A DNA stretch of 64,000 nt. Origin: Pleurodeles waltl (taxonomy: Eukaryota; Chordata; Amphibia; Caudata; Salamandridae). Below are positions 31,546 through 42,504 of this stretch, piece by piece; position 1 is the first letter of the stretch, and each line of letters begins with the position of its first letter. Below the pieces are notes generated by a model. It was not told where the DNA came from, did no database searches, and saw only the letters and a list, made by a program, of their open reading frames with translations. The stretch spans positions 756,241,823 through 756,305,822 of the forward strand of contig NC_090438.1 of assembly GCF_031143425.1 (NCBI RefSeq). The letters run 5' to 3'. The position numbers and the translations under genes are program-made.

Positions 31546-32558
31546 TGTATGCTGATAGACCTTGGGGTGTAGAGTGGAAGGGATCAGGGGGATGTTGACA
31601 AGGTGAGCTTGAGGGCTGGGTGAGGTTGGAGGTATAAGATTTCGGCCTAGACCTGTGATGACCTGAATATTGGATGGGGGGGTTAGGTATGGGCAAGGGT
31701 GTGTTGTAAGATTGGGCGAGTTTTACTGCTTCATTGTGTGACAATGGAGCATTTGTTCTTTTTGGCCTTAGGCCGTTGAGGTAGTGGGGCCTGGAGGACC
31801 AGTTAAGACTCGGGGGGTGGTTATATCAGGGAGTGGAGTTTGTGCCTGGATCAGAGGGGGGTGCAGCAGCGGGTTAAGGCTTCTCGCTATCATGTTGATG
31901 CCCTGTATGATGATTTCAAGTTGGGATTCTAGGTTGGTGAGCCGCTCGTCAATTTTAGATGTGAGAGTGAAGTTGGAGGGGGGTGTGGGTGATGTGCTTC
32001 TTACTGTGTGGGGTCTGTTGCGATTGGGCCTGATGGTTCTCTAAAACCTTGGGTGATATGTGGGAGGAGACAGTAGTAGAGTAGTTGGGATTGGTATCGG
32101 GGGTACGTTAGAGGTGAAATAGGAAGTGGGCAGAACATGAGTGTCTCTTCGATTATTTGAGTCTAGTCTGTTTATGGGAGGCAGGAGAGGGGGATTGGTA
32201 GAGGGAGCTGTTCTAGGGGAATCTTGGGTAGGTTCAGGCAGAGAGGTGGTTTTGTGCGAGTGAATTGTGGTGGTGTAGACTTGTAAGCCTTTTAGGATGT
32301 TGGTATTGATGGTCGTTGGGTATAGGGAGTAGGAGGCTGGGTCGGGGGAAAGGGGTTTGTGGCGATGAGTAGGCCGCTCAGGTTGTAGAGATTGCCTTTT
32401 GGAGAGGTGGGGGAGCTGAGGGTTGTATTGGAGATGGGGTTGGTAGGGGGGGTAGAGTGTAATTCTATAAGGTTGGGGATCTTAGGGGGGTCGTGTGTTG
32501 CGGGTGATTGAGGTTGTGGGACAGTTGATTTTAGAGTGGGGAATATGGATTCGAAAGC

Positions 32559-32933
32559 TCAGAGGTTAGTGTCATTGGCTTGAATCATGATGGTTCCATT
32601 TCTGAAGATGGAGATAATGGCATTACCCTGGAATGTGGGCGAGCTGGAGATAGTGAGTTTGCAGCCATATGGGATGTTGGTGGTTTTGGAGGTGAGGAGG
32701 TAGCTGGTAAGGAAAGTGTTCCATCTAGCTGGGCGTTTAGTGAAGAAGATAAGATCTGTCCTTTTAGGGCCTTTATGGGCATTGAAGTAGGTGTCAGCAA
32801 TTAGCAACTCAGGGTGTTGCCGGATTAGTTTGTGCTTAAAGTTTTTAAGCGCAGTGGGGGAGAGGTTGTTGGGGGGATATGGAGAAAGAGTGGGGGAAAT
32901 GAGTAAGTGAGGGGGTTCCGTGGGGATCAACAT
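32559..32933 (-). pseudogene. L2-like ORF1 fragment
   Basis: A 124-codon open frame upstream of ORF2. It is basic, with a Pro-rich start, a middle that repeats aromatic/basic residues (F-F-T-K-R-P-A-R-W-N), and an end with I-F-R-N-G-T-I-M-I-Q, which resembles the RNA-binding ORF1 region of some L2/CR1 families. The following 1 kb to ORF2 is Pro/Thr-rich and broken by stops. The assignment rests on position plus a weak motif. Confidence 0.5.
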
Positions 32934-33479
32934 CTTGGGCTTTTGTAGTTGGGGGTCAGTTATTGGTAGGGCAGGTTGGGGGTTGGAGGCTTTTGTAGTT
33001 TTTATCTGAGAGCTGAGTAGGCGGAATAAGAAGGTGGGGGGGAGGAGAAAGGAATGTGAGGGACCAGGTTAGTGGATGCTTGAATAGAATGTAAGGAGCT
33101 TCAAAAGAGTAAAAAAATATATTTTATTTTATTTTTTTATAGTTGGGGTGATGCTCAGTCAGAGATTGGTCTTAGTATGGTGTTGATTATAGGGTCAACG
33201 TGGGGGTGTTTGTAGGGTAGGATAGTCCTCTGTTAGCTTTTAGTGATCGAGGGGGTGAGGGGGTTGCTCCTGGTTATGTTAGTCCTACCTTGGTGTTGCT
33301 ACTAGTTTAGGATTGGGTGGTCTTACTATTGTGTTGATTGCCAGTTGGCGATTGATTGTAAGTCCTACTATAGTGTCAGTTCTCTTTTTAGGTTCAAAAT
33401 GCGCGCCAGCATAGGATTATAGAGGGGCCAAAATGGTGGACCCTGGGGAGAGGGGGGGTAGAGAAATACGTGCAAGTAA

Positions 33480-34260
33480 GTTTTAGTCCGGGGGGCAGAT
33501 GCTTAAGGGCCTATTATCCCTCAGGAGGAATCACATAAGGGCATGAGGTTGGGGAGAACTGCTAGGTGAGGGGGGGTGAGGGGGTCGGGTGCTGACTTGT
33601 GTGGCGACACGGTCCGTCCCGTGTGGGAGGGCGTCCTCCGGTAATGGTGTGCGGAGGATGGCGCGCTCCTAGAAAGTGACTTGGAGGCTATGAGTGGTGG
33701 GCCGGTTCCGGACAAAATTGACTGCCCTCCAGCCACTCCGTTGTGAGCTTGGGGCAGAAGGATGCCCCCTAGGGGAGGGTGACCTCCAGTGAAGGAGCAC
33801 AGAGAAGGACGCGCTTCCCCAAGACCGTCAGGAAGGCCCCCGAAGAGCAAAGTGTGTGGCGTGGAAAGGGCAAGGCCAAAACGAGTGCCTCCCTAAGCTG
33901 CCTCGGCATCCGTCCGCACTCTGCTCGATGGGGGAGCGGGGAGCAGCTACCATGGCATCCGTCCGCCCTCCGCTTGCCGGGGGAGGGGGCCCCCAACCAA
34001 GAACGTGCGGAAGAGGGGGCCCCTCGAGCACCCTGGAAGCTGGTGGCAGGAGGGAGGCAGCCGCTGGAATCTAACGAGAATGGCTGCCCTCCAGCCCAGA
34101 GGGAGGCGAGGGAGTGGAGGCCCTCACCTCGTCAACGGGGCTCCAGAACCAGGAGTTTAAAACCACGGCTGGGCAGCAGGCAGGCTGCAGAAGTTTGGGG
34201 AGAGACTTAGGTAAATCCGAAGGGTTCTTCTGTTGTTGGAGCCGACTGTTTGCTGTGAAG
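33480..34260 (-). promoter_or_regulatory. GC-rich presumed 5' UTR/promoter of the L2-like LINE
   Basis: About 780 bp of CpG- and GC-rich sequence, in sharp contrast to AT-rich neighbours on both sides, at the 5' end of the - strand LINE. GGCATCCGTCCGC occurs twice, near 33906 and 33954, about 48 bp apart, suggesting short tandem promoter units. Promoter function is inferred from position. Confidence 0.45.
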
Positions 34261-35929
34261 GCAGGCTCTGCTCCCTGTCGATTCCGAGAAGGGGGCGCTA
34301 TAAAGCATAGTTCAGAGTCTTTCTTATGGTGATCTTAAAGTTGCAATGCCTGACGGGCATTTTGTTTCTTTTCTTCTCGGGCGGCGGTTGCTGGGGGTGC
34401 CTGAGGGAAAAATTCTGTTTGGAATTTACATACACAAAACCACAGAAATTCAGCAGTTATCATTAGAGTTATCTCACAAAACTATAACTTGTGCATTAAT
34501 ATACCCCAGCCCCTGTGATGCACAGTTTTCTCATCAATCCTTTTACTGCAAAAGTTGCAGTGATATTATTAATTATTTCATAGAAGATGTCATCAGTGAT
34601 GTAATATGTGGGGTAATTAATAGTGCATGACCAGCGCGCCCCCCCCCCCCTTCCTTTCCTATCCAAAAAAATATATTTTTGGCCCCCAGTGGGGTTTCTG
34701 TGGGACCCCAGTATCAGGGTATTCCAACCCTGAACCCTTCTTTTTTTCAGCTTTTTCTTTCGGACTTGGATGAGTCTGAGTCCCAAGATGACTACCACCA
34801 CTTCCAGGTTGAAGTGGTGGTAGCCAATAAGATCTCATTTAGAAATCACTGGGATCTGCGGACCATCCGTATCCCTAGATATCAATAAATCTTTTTTCTT
34901 TAATAACTCAAAAAACTACTTATTACAATAAAGTACAAAAAGCACTATTTCTGGACCAAGATCTATCTTTCTGCCAAATTTGATGACGTTCTGTTCAGAG
35001 GCCCAGGCTGTACTGTGTTCAAAATCCCTATGGGAAAGTGAATGGGGAAATTGTGTTTTGGGACCCCCCCCCTTTTTCACGGCCCCCCTTAATGAGTTAC
35101 CACAAAACGTTCAAGACAGCAGCTGAAGTGAGTGGCAAACTAGATTTGAAAATTTGGTGAAGATTCATCAAACGGCGCCAAAGCTATTAGCAAAACAAAA
35201 AATACTTCAGCAATATAAACTAGATCCCTACTGTAACTACCCACTGGCAACTACTAGTAGACGACTTTGTCATTGTTTTAAATGGCAAGCTCGAGTTAGC
35301 AGTTTGAAAATTGCTCTGCCAGCCAGCTGTGGCAGACTAGGAGTCATGTTTCACTTTATCACACTTGTGGAGGTACAATAAGTGCTGCAGTTCCCAAGGG
35401 ACACTGTACTTTACAGGCCTTGAGTACCCTTTGTTCCATATACTGGGGACTTATAAGTAGGTTAATTTATGTCAATTGCGAGTGAACCAACCAGGCACAT
35501 ACCGTTTAAGGGTCACAGCACTGAAGTCTGGTAAGCTGGCCTCAGTTCACTTTCAAATACGAACAATCAGCAGCATTAGTCCAAAACATTGGGAGTGGTC
35601 ATGCAAAAAGAGGCATTTATTTACACCTGTAATGTTTGATGTCCTTTTGACCTTAAAGTAGTATGGGTCCATTTTTGTTGTGTAAAACAGTTCACTAGCA
35701 GGTTGGAATGACTAGTCTGAGTGGGAGGCAGAGCTGTGGATAAGGTAGTACTAGCTATATGCTGAGGTTCTTTCAGTTTAGTTGTATGGATACCCTTGCA
35801 GGATATTATCCGTGCTCTATAAATCCTGATTGATTGATTGATGTCTGATATTGTGGTCACAGTTCACTTGACAAGCATCACAAAGTGCTCTACGCAGCAC
35901 CACGTTTTCATGTACATAATATGCTCCTG
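34261..35929. other. Unassigned, degraded repeats
   Basis: Mostly AT-rich with homopolymer runs (C-run at about 34640, C-run at about 35067). The part from 35380 to 35560 reads like a piece of another LTR, but no ends are found. A (TGAT)n tail at 35831-35843, following CTCTATAAATCC, looks like the end of a short LINE or SINE on the + strand. No gene is recognised. Confidence 0.4.
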
Positions 35930-37318
35930 TCATCCCCTATGAGCCAGAGTAGTAACGGCCCGATACCCATCCGCTTTTTGAGATGGAAGGTGCATGGTTT
36001 AAACAACCCAAGTAAAGTCCAACTCATAATCAGATACCTTGATTGACACAAAATAGATGTGGCAAAGAAACACATCTTTGTACTCCCACCGTATCTGCCT
36101 TTGCTTTGAAATGGAGCTGCACTGGTGAGGTATTCCTCATATGTCCAAGGGACAGCCCCTTTGGTCAGACGTGGTTTCCTATTCAAACTCCTCCATGAGG
36201 TTAACAACACACAAGGTTATTTTAACATAATCCAAGCTATATTATGTGGGAAGCACATTATGCTGATTAATTCATATTGCACCAAAACAGATATGGAACA
36301 AATTTATTGTGTGAGCACCTCAACCATGGTGGAGGGTTGGCGGGTGGTTGCTCTAATGCTGCGACCCGCACTGTGCACACACCACTCAGCCGCCGAAGCC
36401 CTGGCAAGCATCATCGATCCCAGTGGGCTGGTAGATTGAGGGAGGCATTGATTCCCAACTACCACACGGGTCACAGGTTTGACTCCAATTCTGGGGAGGC
36501 ATGATTGATATATGTCACTGGATCACTCACCTGTTAGGCTGGTGATAGAAACACCTGCAACTACACACTGCACATTCTCCTGTTACATCTCCCCCCTAGC
36601 TTTAAAGAAAATGTTAAGATGGAAATGGTATATATACATGCGATCTGAATTGCTAAGCAATATAACGTTCACAGGCGCCCTCTGAGATAGATTAGATGAA
36701 CTGAAGTGCGAGACTGGATTGCTTAAAACACGCTACAAGCACCCACACTGATGGAGATTAAAACTACAATTACAGATTTCACTCAGGCCATGAATCAAGA
36801 GGTGAAATACCTGTATAAACATGCCAAATCCAGGGTGCATGGAGAAGCAGATGAGTAAGGACCCTCCCCTTACTAACAAAGCAGTCAGACAACTCACAAC
36901 CTAATACAACTGGCTAGAGACAATGGTAACCTCATGTATGAATTTGAAAATATTAGAGCAAAATTAAACACAACTTAAACAGATGAGACACATCCCATGT
37001 CTCCAGAGCCCCTGTACACTACTCAATTTAGTTTGCCCATGTAGCCGGAAAGGTGGAGAGGCCCTGTAAGCAATTTCTTGATGCACCTTTCACTCGTGAG
37101 GAGTTCACAATAGTTATATCAGGATTAAACACTTTTAAAACTCTGGGAAATGATGTGTTCCCATTGGACTTCTATAAAGTCTACTCTCAAATCTCCTTGA
37201 CTCCTGCAGGTGTATAATGAGCCAATAGAGGAGGGTAGCCTCCCCAACTCACTCAGCAAAACTATACTCATAACACTCCTAGAACCCATGTCTTCTATGC
37301 ACAGTGATGCTTACAGGC
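35930..37318 (+). pseudogene. L1-like ORF2, first half: endonuclease and start of RT
   Basis: The N-terminal half of an L1-type ORF2. Around 35965-36030 translation gives W-K-V-H-G-L-N-N-P-S-K, the endonuclease start, and 36130-36300 gives Y-S-S-Y...G-T-A-P-L-V and I-N-S-Y (usual N-x-Y-A-P). The endonuclease is then cut by an unrelated 300-bp segment. The linker resumes near 36610, and the RT begins at about 37080 (D-A-P-F-T-R-E-E-F, N-T-F-K-T, F-Y-K). It stops at S-D-A-Y-R at 37318, in the middle of the Y-R-P-x-S-L-L-N motif, where an LTR begins. The other half resumes at 49136. Confidence 0.74.
36310..36600 (+). repeat. tRNA-like SINE candidate inside L1-like endonuclease
   Basis: A segment with no similarity to L1. 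It contains a B-box-like GGTTTGACTCC at about 36475 and an A-box-like TGGTAGATTGAGG about 45 bp upstream, the spacing of a tRNA-type internal promoter. It interrupts the endonuclease of the L1-like ORF2. No A-tail or target duplication could be established. Confidence 0.35.
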
Positions 37319-37960
37319 TGTAGGAAGCTGGCTCTGTATATAATATATCAAAGGGAGATATAGGCGGTCATTACAACATTGGCGGTAAAAGCCGCTTACC
37401 GCCGTGCAGAAGACCGCAAACACACCGCCGCGGCTGCGGAAATCCACCACAGCTATTTTGACCTACAGCTCGGAATCTGCCAAAATTCAGACACCCACAC
37501 AAGTCCGCCACACCAAAGGTCAGTGATAAACTGGCGAAAACAAATCCTCCACCGTCACGCCAACAGAAATACGCCCACACTATCACGACCCACGAATCCA
37601 CGTGGCGGTCTTTCAACCGCGGTATTCCATTGGCGGTACACACCGCCGCGCTCAAAATACACACACATGTACAAAACACAGCCACATTGGACAACTTAAA
37701 ATACACACACCTGATACACATACACACACCCCTCCCACACACCCATTACAATATAAAACATACACCCACATCACCCACAAACCCCTACAACAAAAGTACA
37801 GAGAAAAGGTCAGAGAGAGACACAACAAACAACTACCAAGCATCCACAGGCACAAAATACCATCACCCACAGATCTTCCACGCACCACACACAACACACC
37901 ACTAAATATCACCCCACTTATCACTACACACACCACCCCACACATCACCCACACCACCCC

Positions 37961-38339
37961 ATGGCACGGCAAAGACACCCCAGGTTCTCTGAGGAGGAGC
38001 TCAGGGTCATGGTGGAGGAAATCGTCCGGGTAGAGCCACAGCTATTCGGAGCACAGGTGCAGCACACCTCCATAGCCAGGAAGATGGAGCTATGGCGAAG
38101 AATAGTGGACAGGGTCAACGCAGTGGGACAGCACCCAAGAAATAGGGATGACATCAGGAAGAGGTGGAACGGCCTACGGGGGAAGGTGCGTTCCGTGGTC
38201 TCAAGATACCACCAGGCGGTTCAGCGGACTGGCGGCGGACCCCCACGTCCTCCCCCACAACTAACAACATGGGAGGAGCAAGTCTTGGCGATTCTGCATC
38301 CTGAGGGCCTCCCAGGAGTAGATGGAGGAATGGACTCTG
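37961..38339 (+). pseudogene. Harbinger H2 mybA, exon 1: SANT/Myb-like domain
   Basis: Begins at an ATG (37961) and ends at a G|GTAAGT donor (38339/38340), 379 bp and fully open. The domain is of the Myb/SANT-like type known from NAIF1/MSANTD proteins and Harbinger ORF1: R-F-S-E-E-E-L-R-V-M-V-E-E-I at residues 8-21, then W-R-R-I-V-D-R-V-N-A, then D-D-I-R-K-R-W-N-G-L-R-G-K-V-R and a Pro-rich linker ending T-W-E-E-Q-V-L. In studied Harbingers this protein carries the transposase into the nucleus and onto the terminal repeats. Here it is followed by a GC-skewed 325-bp intron. The exon is intact, whereas the second exon is not. Confidence 0.82.
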
Positions 38340-38664
38340 GTAAGTCAACTCTTAACTATTACATCCCCCACCCTACTTGCATGCTATCACATACCCCCAC
38401 CCTCACCCTCACCCCCATCACTCCAACTCCTCACAAATGTCCCAACATCACAAACCACACATCCTAACACCAAGCCCTGCATGCAACAACAAAGCATGGA
38501 CACCCATCACCAAAGCATGGCCACTGCACATACCCATACACCCCCCTAAGCCACCATCACACAAGGTCCCACACAGGAATGCAAGCACTGGGGTACACGG
38601 TCACCCACCTATTGCACACCATAGCACACACAGATGTAATAAACATCCTTTTATACCCCTGCAG

Positions 38665-39465
38665 GACCCCTACCCAAAGTCACCGGACAGGAGGGTCGAC
38701 ACATGTCCACACCACCAACAGAAGAGGCCCACAGTGATGACAGCAGCTCTGTCCAACTGGATCTAGATGACCAGCCCGGCCCGTCGGGGACCTTGGGACA
38801 GTCGGTTCCCCTCACACAGTGACAGGCCACCACAGAGCTTCCCCCCTCTGGAAACACCAGCACAGCACCCACCCAGCAGGCCCATACCTCTGTCCCCAGG
38901 ACACATCAATCAGCAGTGTGTCCACCACTACGGGGAACCCAGGCTAACCCACTACCCCAACAACAACAGGGACCTGGGGGCAGTGGTAGTGGGCACACGG
39001 TCCAGGGGAACTTGGAGGGCTGCTGTGCGACAGGGGGAGGACAGGCCAAGGGAACCCACTCTCCACGAGGCCCCCTCCAACATCATGGGAGCCTACCACC
39101 ACTCCCAGGAGACAATGGCAACGGTACTGGCCAAGTTTCAGGAGACCGAGCGGCTGCAGGAGTAACAGTATTTGGGCTTCAGGGAGGAACTCAGATTCAT
39201 CAATTCCACCCTGGGCACCATCGCAGGGGTGCTGAAGGAAGTACTCAACAGCAGGAGGGACACTGTGGCACAACAAGGGGCCCCTGACACTAGCCTGGAC
39301 GATGAACTGCCCACCACCTCTGCCGGCGCTAGTGGACAGGACGCCCTGCCACAGGACCACCACACCAGCACCCCACCCCCTGCAGAGGGAGAGCCACCCC
39401 GCAAACGGTCCCAGAGATCCAGGACAAAGTCAGAGAATGATGTCAAGACCCCGCCAAGAAATTAG
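38665..39465 (+). pseudogene. Harbinger H2 mybA, exon 2
   Basis: Starts after a CCTGCAG acceptor and is in frame with exon 1. It is acidic at first (E-E-A-H-S-D-D-S-S-S-V-Q-L-D-L-D-D), then meets a TGA at 38820-38822 where H1 still has sense codons. The C-terminal end is open in another frame: an amphipathic stretch near 39110-39240 (T-V-L-A-K-F-Q-E-T-E-R-L, interrupted by a TAA at 39163-39165, then N-S-T-L-G-T-I-A-G-V-L-K-E-V) and a basic tail (P-R-K-R-S-Q-R-S-R-T-K-S) that looks like a nuclear localisation signal. The gene ends at about 39465. The breaks are few and look recent. Confidence 0.68.
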
Positions 39466-39939
39466 ACCACCCTGAATGTCATCTTTCTGTCCCACTTTGT
39501 CACCCTGTCCATCCTCAAACTGCCCCAGCTCCACTTCCTATGGCCATTTGGGCAATGCACCTGTGAGACTGGACTCTGTCACATGGACATTCCTCCACCA
39601 TCACCCCTCACCATTTTACAACCTCTTCCAATATTGAGCACTTCAATAAACACCCTTGAGGCACAAAACAATCTGGAGTCAGTCTGTGATTTCGAAATAG
39701 TGTATTAGCAATTACAGTGTCAAAATGCTCTTTCAAATGTAATGTCAACATACCTATGTCACACAGCTCTAGTTCATGAGGAAACAAAGCAGATGTTACA
39801 CAGTGGGACCCACATCTGTGAAATCGTAAGGGAAAGTGACAACTCAGTGACCATACACTGGGTGAAAACGACAGACAGTAGTGAGGTAGTAGTGTTAAAG
39901 TACATGTAGTAGGCAGGTCTGTATTCTTACCTGTGTCTC

Positions 39940-41121
39940 ACTGGAAATATTGCAGGATCACGAGTTCCTGTTGTCGATGTCCTCTTCTTCTGCTTCCTTG
40001 TCTTCTCTGCCCATAGGCTCCACAGCTGCAACAACACCGCCATCTGGACCATCCTCCTGCAGAAAAGGCACCTGTTGTCGCAAAGCTAAGTTGTGAAGCT
40101 AAGTTGTGAAGCATACTGCATACAGCAGGCCATGATGATCTGGCACATCTTTGGTGAGTAGAATAGGGATCCACCTGTCATATGGAGGCACCTGAACCTG
40201 CTCTTCAGGAGGCCGAAGGTCCACTCTATTATCCACGAGTTCGCCCATGGGCCTCATTGTAGCGTTCCTCTGCCCTTGTCCTGGGATTCCTCACTGGGGT
40301 CAGTAGCCATGACAGGTTGGGGTAACCAGAGTCACCTGCAAATGGCGAGGGACAACTGTTAGACACACACTAACCTGTAGGGATATCCCCAGACCCAGAC
40401 AACCATTCCCACTGACTTGCTTCCAGGTGCTCACCTAATAGCCACTCACAGTGCCTCTGGAGTTGACCCATCACATAAGGGATGCTGCTATTCCGCAGGA
40501 TGTAAGCGTCATGCACTGAGCCAGGGAATTTGGCATTCACATGGGGGATGTACTGGTCTGCCAAACACACCATCTGCACATTCATGGAATGATAACTCTT
40601 CCGGTTTCTATACACCTGTTCACTCCTGCGGGGGGTACCAAAGCCACATGTGTCCCATCAATGGCACCTATGATGTTGGGGATATGTCCCAGGGCATAAA
40701 AGTCAGCTTTCACTGTAGGCAAATCCTCTACCTGAGGGAAAACAATGTAGCTCCGCATGTGTTTCAGCAGGGCAGACAACACTCTGGACAACAAGTTGTA
40801 AAACATAGGCTGGGACATCCCTGATGCTATGGCCACTGTTGTTTGAAATGACCCACTTGCAAGGAAATGGAGTACTGACAGCACCTGCACTTGAGGGGGG
40901 ATTCCTGTGGGATGGCGGATAGCTGACATCAGGTGTGGCTCCAGCTGGTCACACAGTTCCAGGATTGTGGCACGATCAAGCCTGTAGGTGATGATCACAT
41001 GTCTTTCCTCCATTGTCGACAGGTCCACCAGCGGTCTGTACACCAGAGGATGCCGCCATCTCCTCACATGTCCCAGCGGACGGTGCCCATGAAGGACAAC
41101 AGCGAGCACAGAGTCAACCAA
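39940..41121 (-). pseudogene. Harbinger H2 transposase (HARBI1-like DDE nuclease)
   Basis: Transposase gene on the - strand between the two myb genes. The first exon (41121-40435) starts with a helical region (Y-R-L-D-R-A-T-I-L-E-L-C), then the helix-turn-helix-like part (L-H-F-L-A-S-G-S-F-Q). The first catalytic Asp is in I-I-G-A-I-D-G-T-H-V and the second in F-P-G-S-V-H-D-A-Y. A short intron (40434-40336) separates this from the last exon, with S-W-L-L-T-P and the Glu region ([10 protein letters not shown]). The frame is broken by a missing base in a C-run at about 40630 (P-P-A-G-V in place of the expected continuation) and another near 40240. All three catalytic positions are still present. 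Excision and insertion at 3-bp targets is the expected activity. Confidence 0.85.
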
Positions 41122-41535
41122 CTCAGAGGTACGTACCCACAGCTTACACAGAACACAAATCCTAATCCGAAATTTGGCCTGTATGAGTGTTGAGGCATGG
41201 CCTAGGTATGTGTGACGGAGTTAAAAATTAAGCCATGTGGGCCCCTGAAATGGCGGCTGTCTGACCTGTAAAGTGGGACAATGGGATGTGAGGTAACTGC
41301 GCTGGCGTTGTACACCGTCGCGGTAGGCGGTCAAAGACCGCGACGCAGTTCTGCATTGGTTAACATTGGACTCTTTGGGTCCTAGGAGCCAATGAAGATG
41401 TACGCCGGCGGTGATGGTACGCACCGCCGCGGACGTGACCGCCATTTTCTATCTGTTCAATCACTCAATACCTGATCTTCGACAGGAGAGGACCTACAAT
41501 GCAATTGCTGCTGTGACCTCGGTCTGGAAGAGACA

Positions 41536-41649
41536 ATGGCTCGTGCGTCTGGGGAAAGGGCCCCTGCCTTCACATCGGAGAAGTTGGAGAAACTTGTGGA
41601 TGGGGTCCTCCCCCAGTACACGCTACTCTACAGTCCTCCAGACAAACAG
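41536..41649 (+). pseudogene. Harbinger H2 mybB, exon 1
   Basis: A 38-codon exon from ATG 41536 to CAG|GTAAGT (41649/41650), with A-F-T-S-E-K-L-E-K-L-V-D-G-V-L-P-Q-Y. It is the first helix of the split SANT/Myb-like domain. Same length and phase as H1 18960-19073. The gap to exon 2 is 197 bp. Confidence 0.75.
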
Positions 41650-41846
41650 GTAAGTACACTGGGAGCATGCTGTATGGGCTATGCCTGTGTGGAGTTGGGT
41701 GGATGAAAGATGGGGAGGGGAGATTGAGCTGTGCATGAAACGACGGTGATTGCATGTGCCACATGGCAAGGGTAGGGATGGGGGCCAATGACTGTGACGG
41801 TGCAGTTGGTAATAACTTATCTTTTCCCCCTGTACAATTCATGTAG

Positions 41847-42118
41847 GTCAGCGCCCACCAGAAAAAGGATCTTTGGCGTGCCATCGCCAAGGACGTCCGG
41901 ACCTTGCAGGTCTACCACAGGCGGAGCACCCACTGCTGTAAGAGATGGGAGGACATTCGCCGCTGGAGCAAGAAGACGGCGGAGGCCCAGCTGGGGATGG
42001 CCTCCCAACGTGGGAGGGGTGCCCGTTGCACCATGACCCCCCCTGATGTACAGGATTCTGGCGGTGGCGTACCCGGAGTTAGATGGGCGCTTGAGGGCAT
42101 CACAGCAGCCACTAGGGG
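41847..42118 (+). pseudogene. Harbinger H2 mybB, exon 2
   Basis: Starts after an ATGTAG acceptor and ends at GGGG|GTGAGT. It encodes K-K-D-L-W-R-A-I-A-K-D-V-R-T-L-Q-V and R-R-S-T-H-C-C-K-R-W-E-D-I-R-R-W-S-K-K, the second and third helices of the domain with the regular Trp pattern. One extra C in the C-run near 42045 (seven, against six in H1) shifts the frame after the domain and destroys the Y-P-E-L-D-G block. The domain itself is preserved. Confidence 0.75.
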
Positions 42119-42504
42119 GTGAGTACACTCTCATTCTGCTGATTTTGCGCGCAGTGGAGGTGTCTGGGTGGGGGAGGTGGGCTGTGGGTTTCCCTAGGCC
42201 AGGGCGAGTGTGCTAGTTAGGTCCCCTTGTTCTGGCAGACCCTGTGGCACCCCACCCCACCTGTGTACAGTGCCAAGTACACCTAGTCAGGCTCCTGTGT
42301 CATCCATGTGTGCAGATGTTAGCCATAGCCTTGTGGGCCATGTCCCAGGGATTGAACAGTGGAGCCCAAGTGCGCGGCGTAGTCCAGGGGTCTTCTGTGT
42401 CTGTCGTGTCCGCCAACGGTAGCAGTAATGCATGCACTCAGCAGGTCTTTCTTCTGTCGTTCCCCCCCCCCTTTTTGTGGTCTCCCTGTTCTTGTGTGCA
42501 TTAG

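Larger units (their letters stand above)
28485..34260 (-). mobile_element. L2-like LINE, nearly full length
   Basis: A - strand non-LTR retrotransposon. Its 3' end (left side) is an ATTTATTTATTTA-type tail at 28490-28503, preceded in - sense by GTAAAGCGCTCTGATACTC, the GCGCT-rich end typical of L2 families. ORF2 covers about 31545-28808, with endonuclease, RT and a C-terminal region. An ORF1-like frame lies at 32933-32559, and a GC-rich presumed 5' UTR at 33480-34260. Frameshifts and stops break ORF2. The 5' boundary is estimated from the end of the GC-rich part. The age looks moderate, as long stretches of 90-270 codons remain open. Confidence 0.82.

Noticed and set aside
37961..39465. Host NAIF1/MSANTD-type gene
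   Set aside because: The gene is inside a transposon with terminal repeats and target duplication, is duplicated in H1 in the same arrangement, and sits next to a transposase. It is an element gene, not a host gene.
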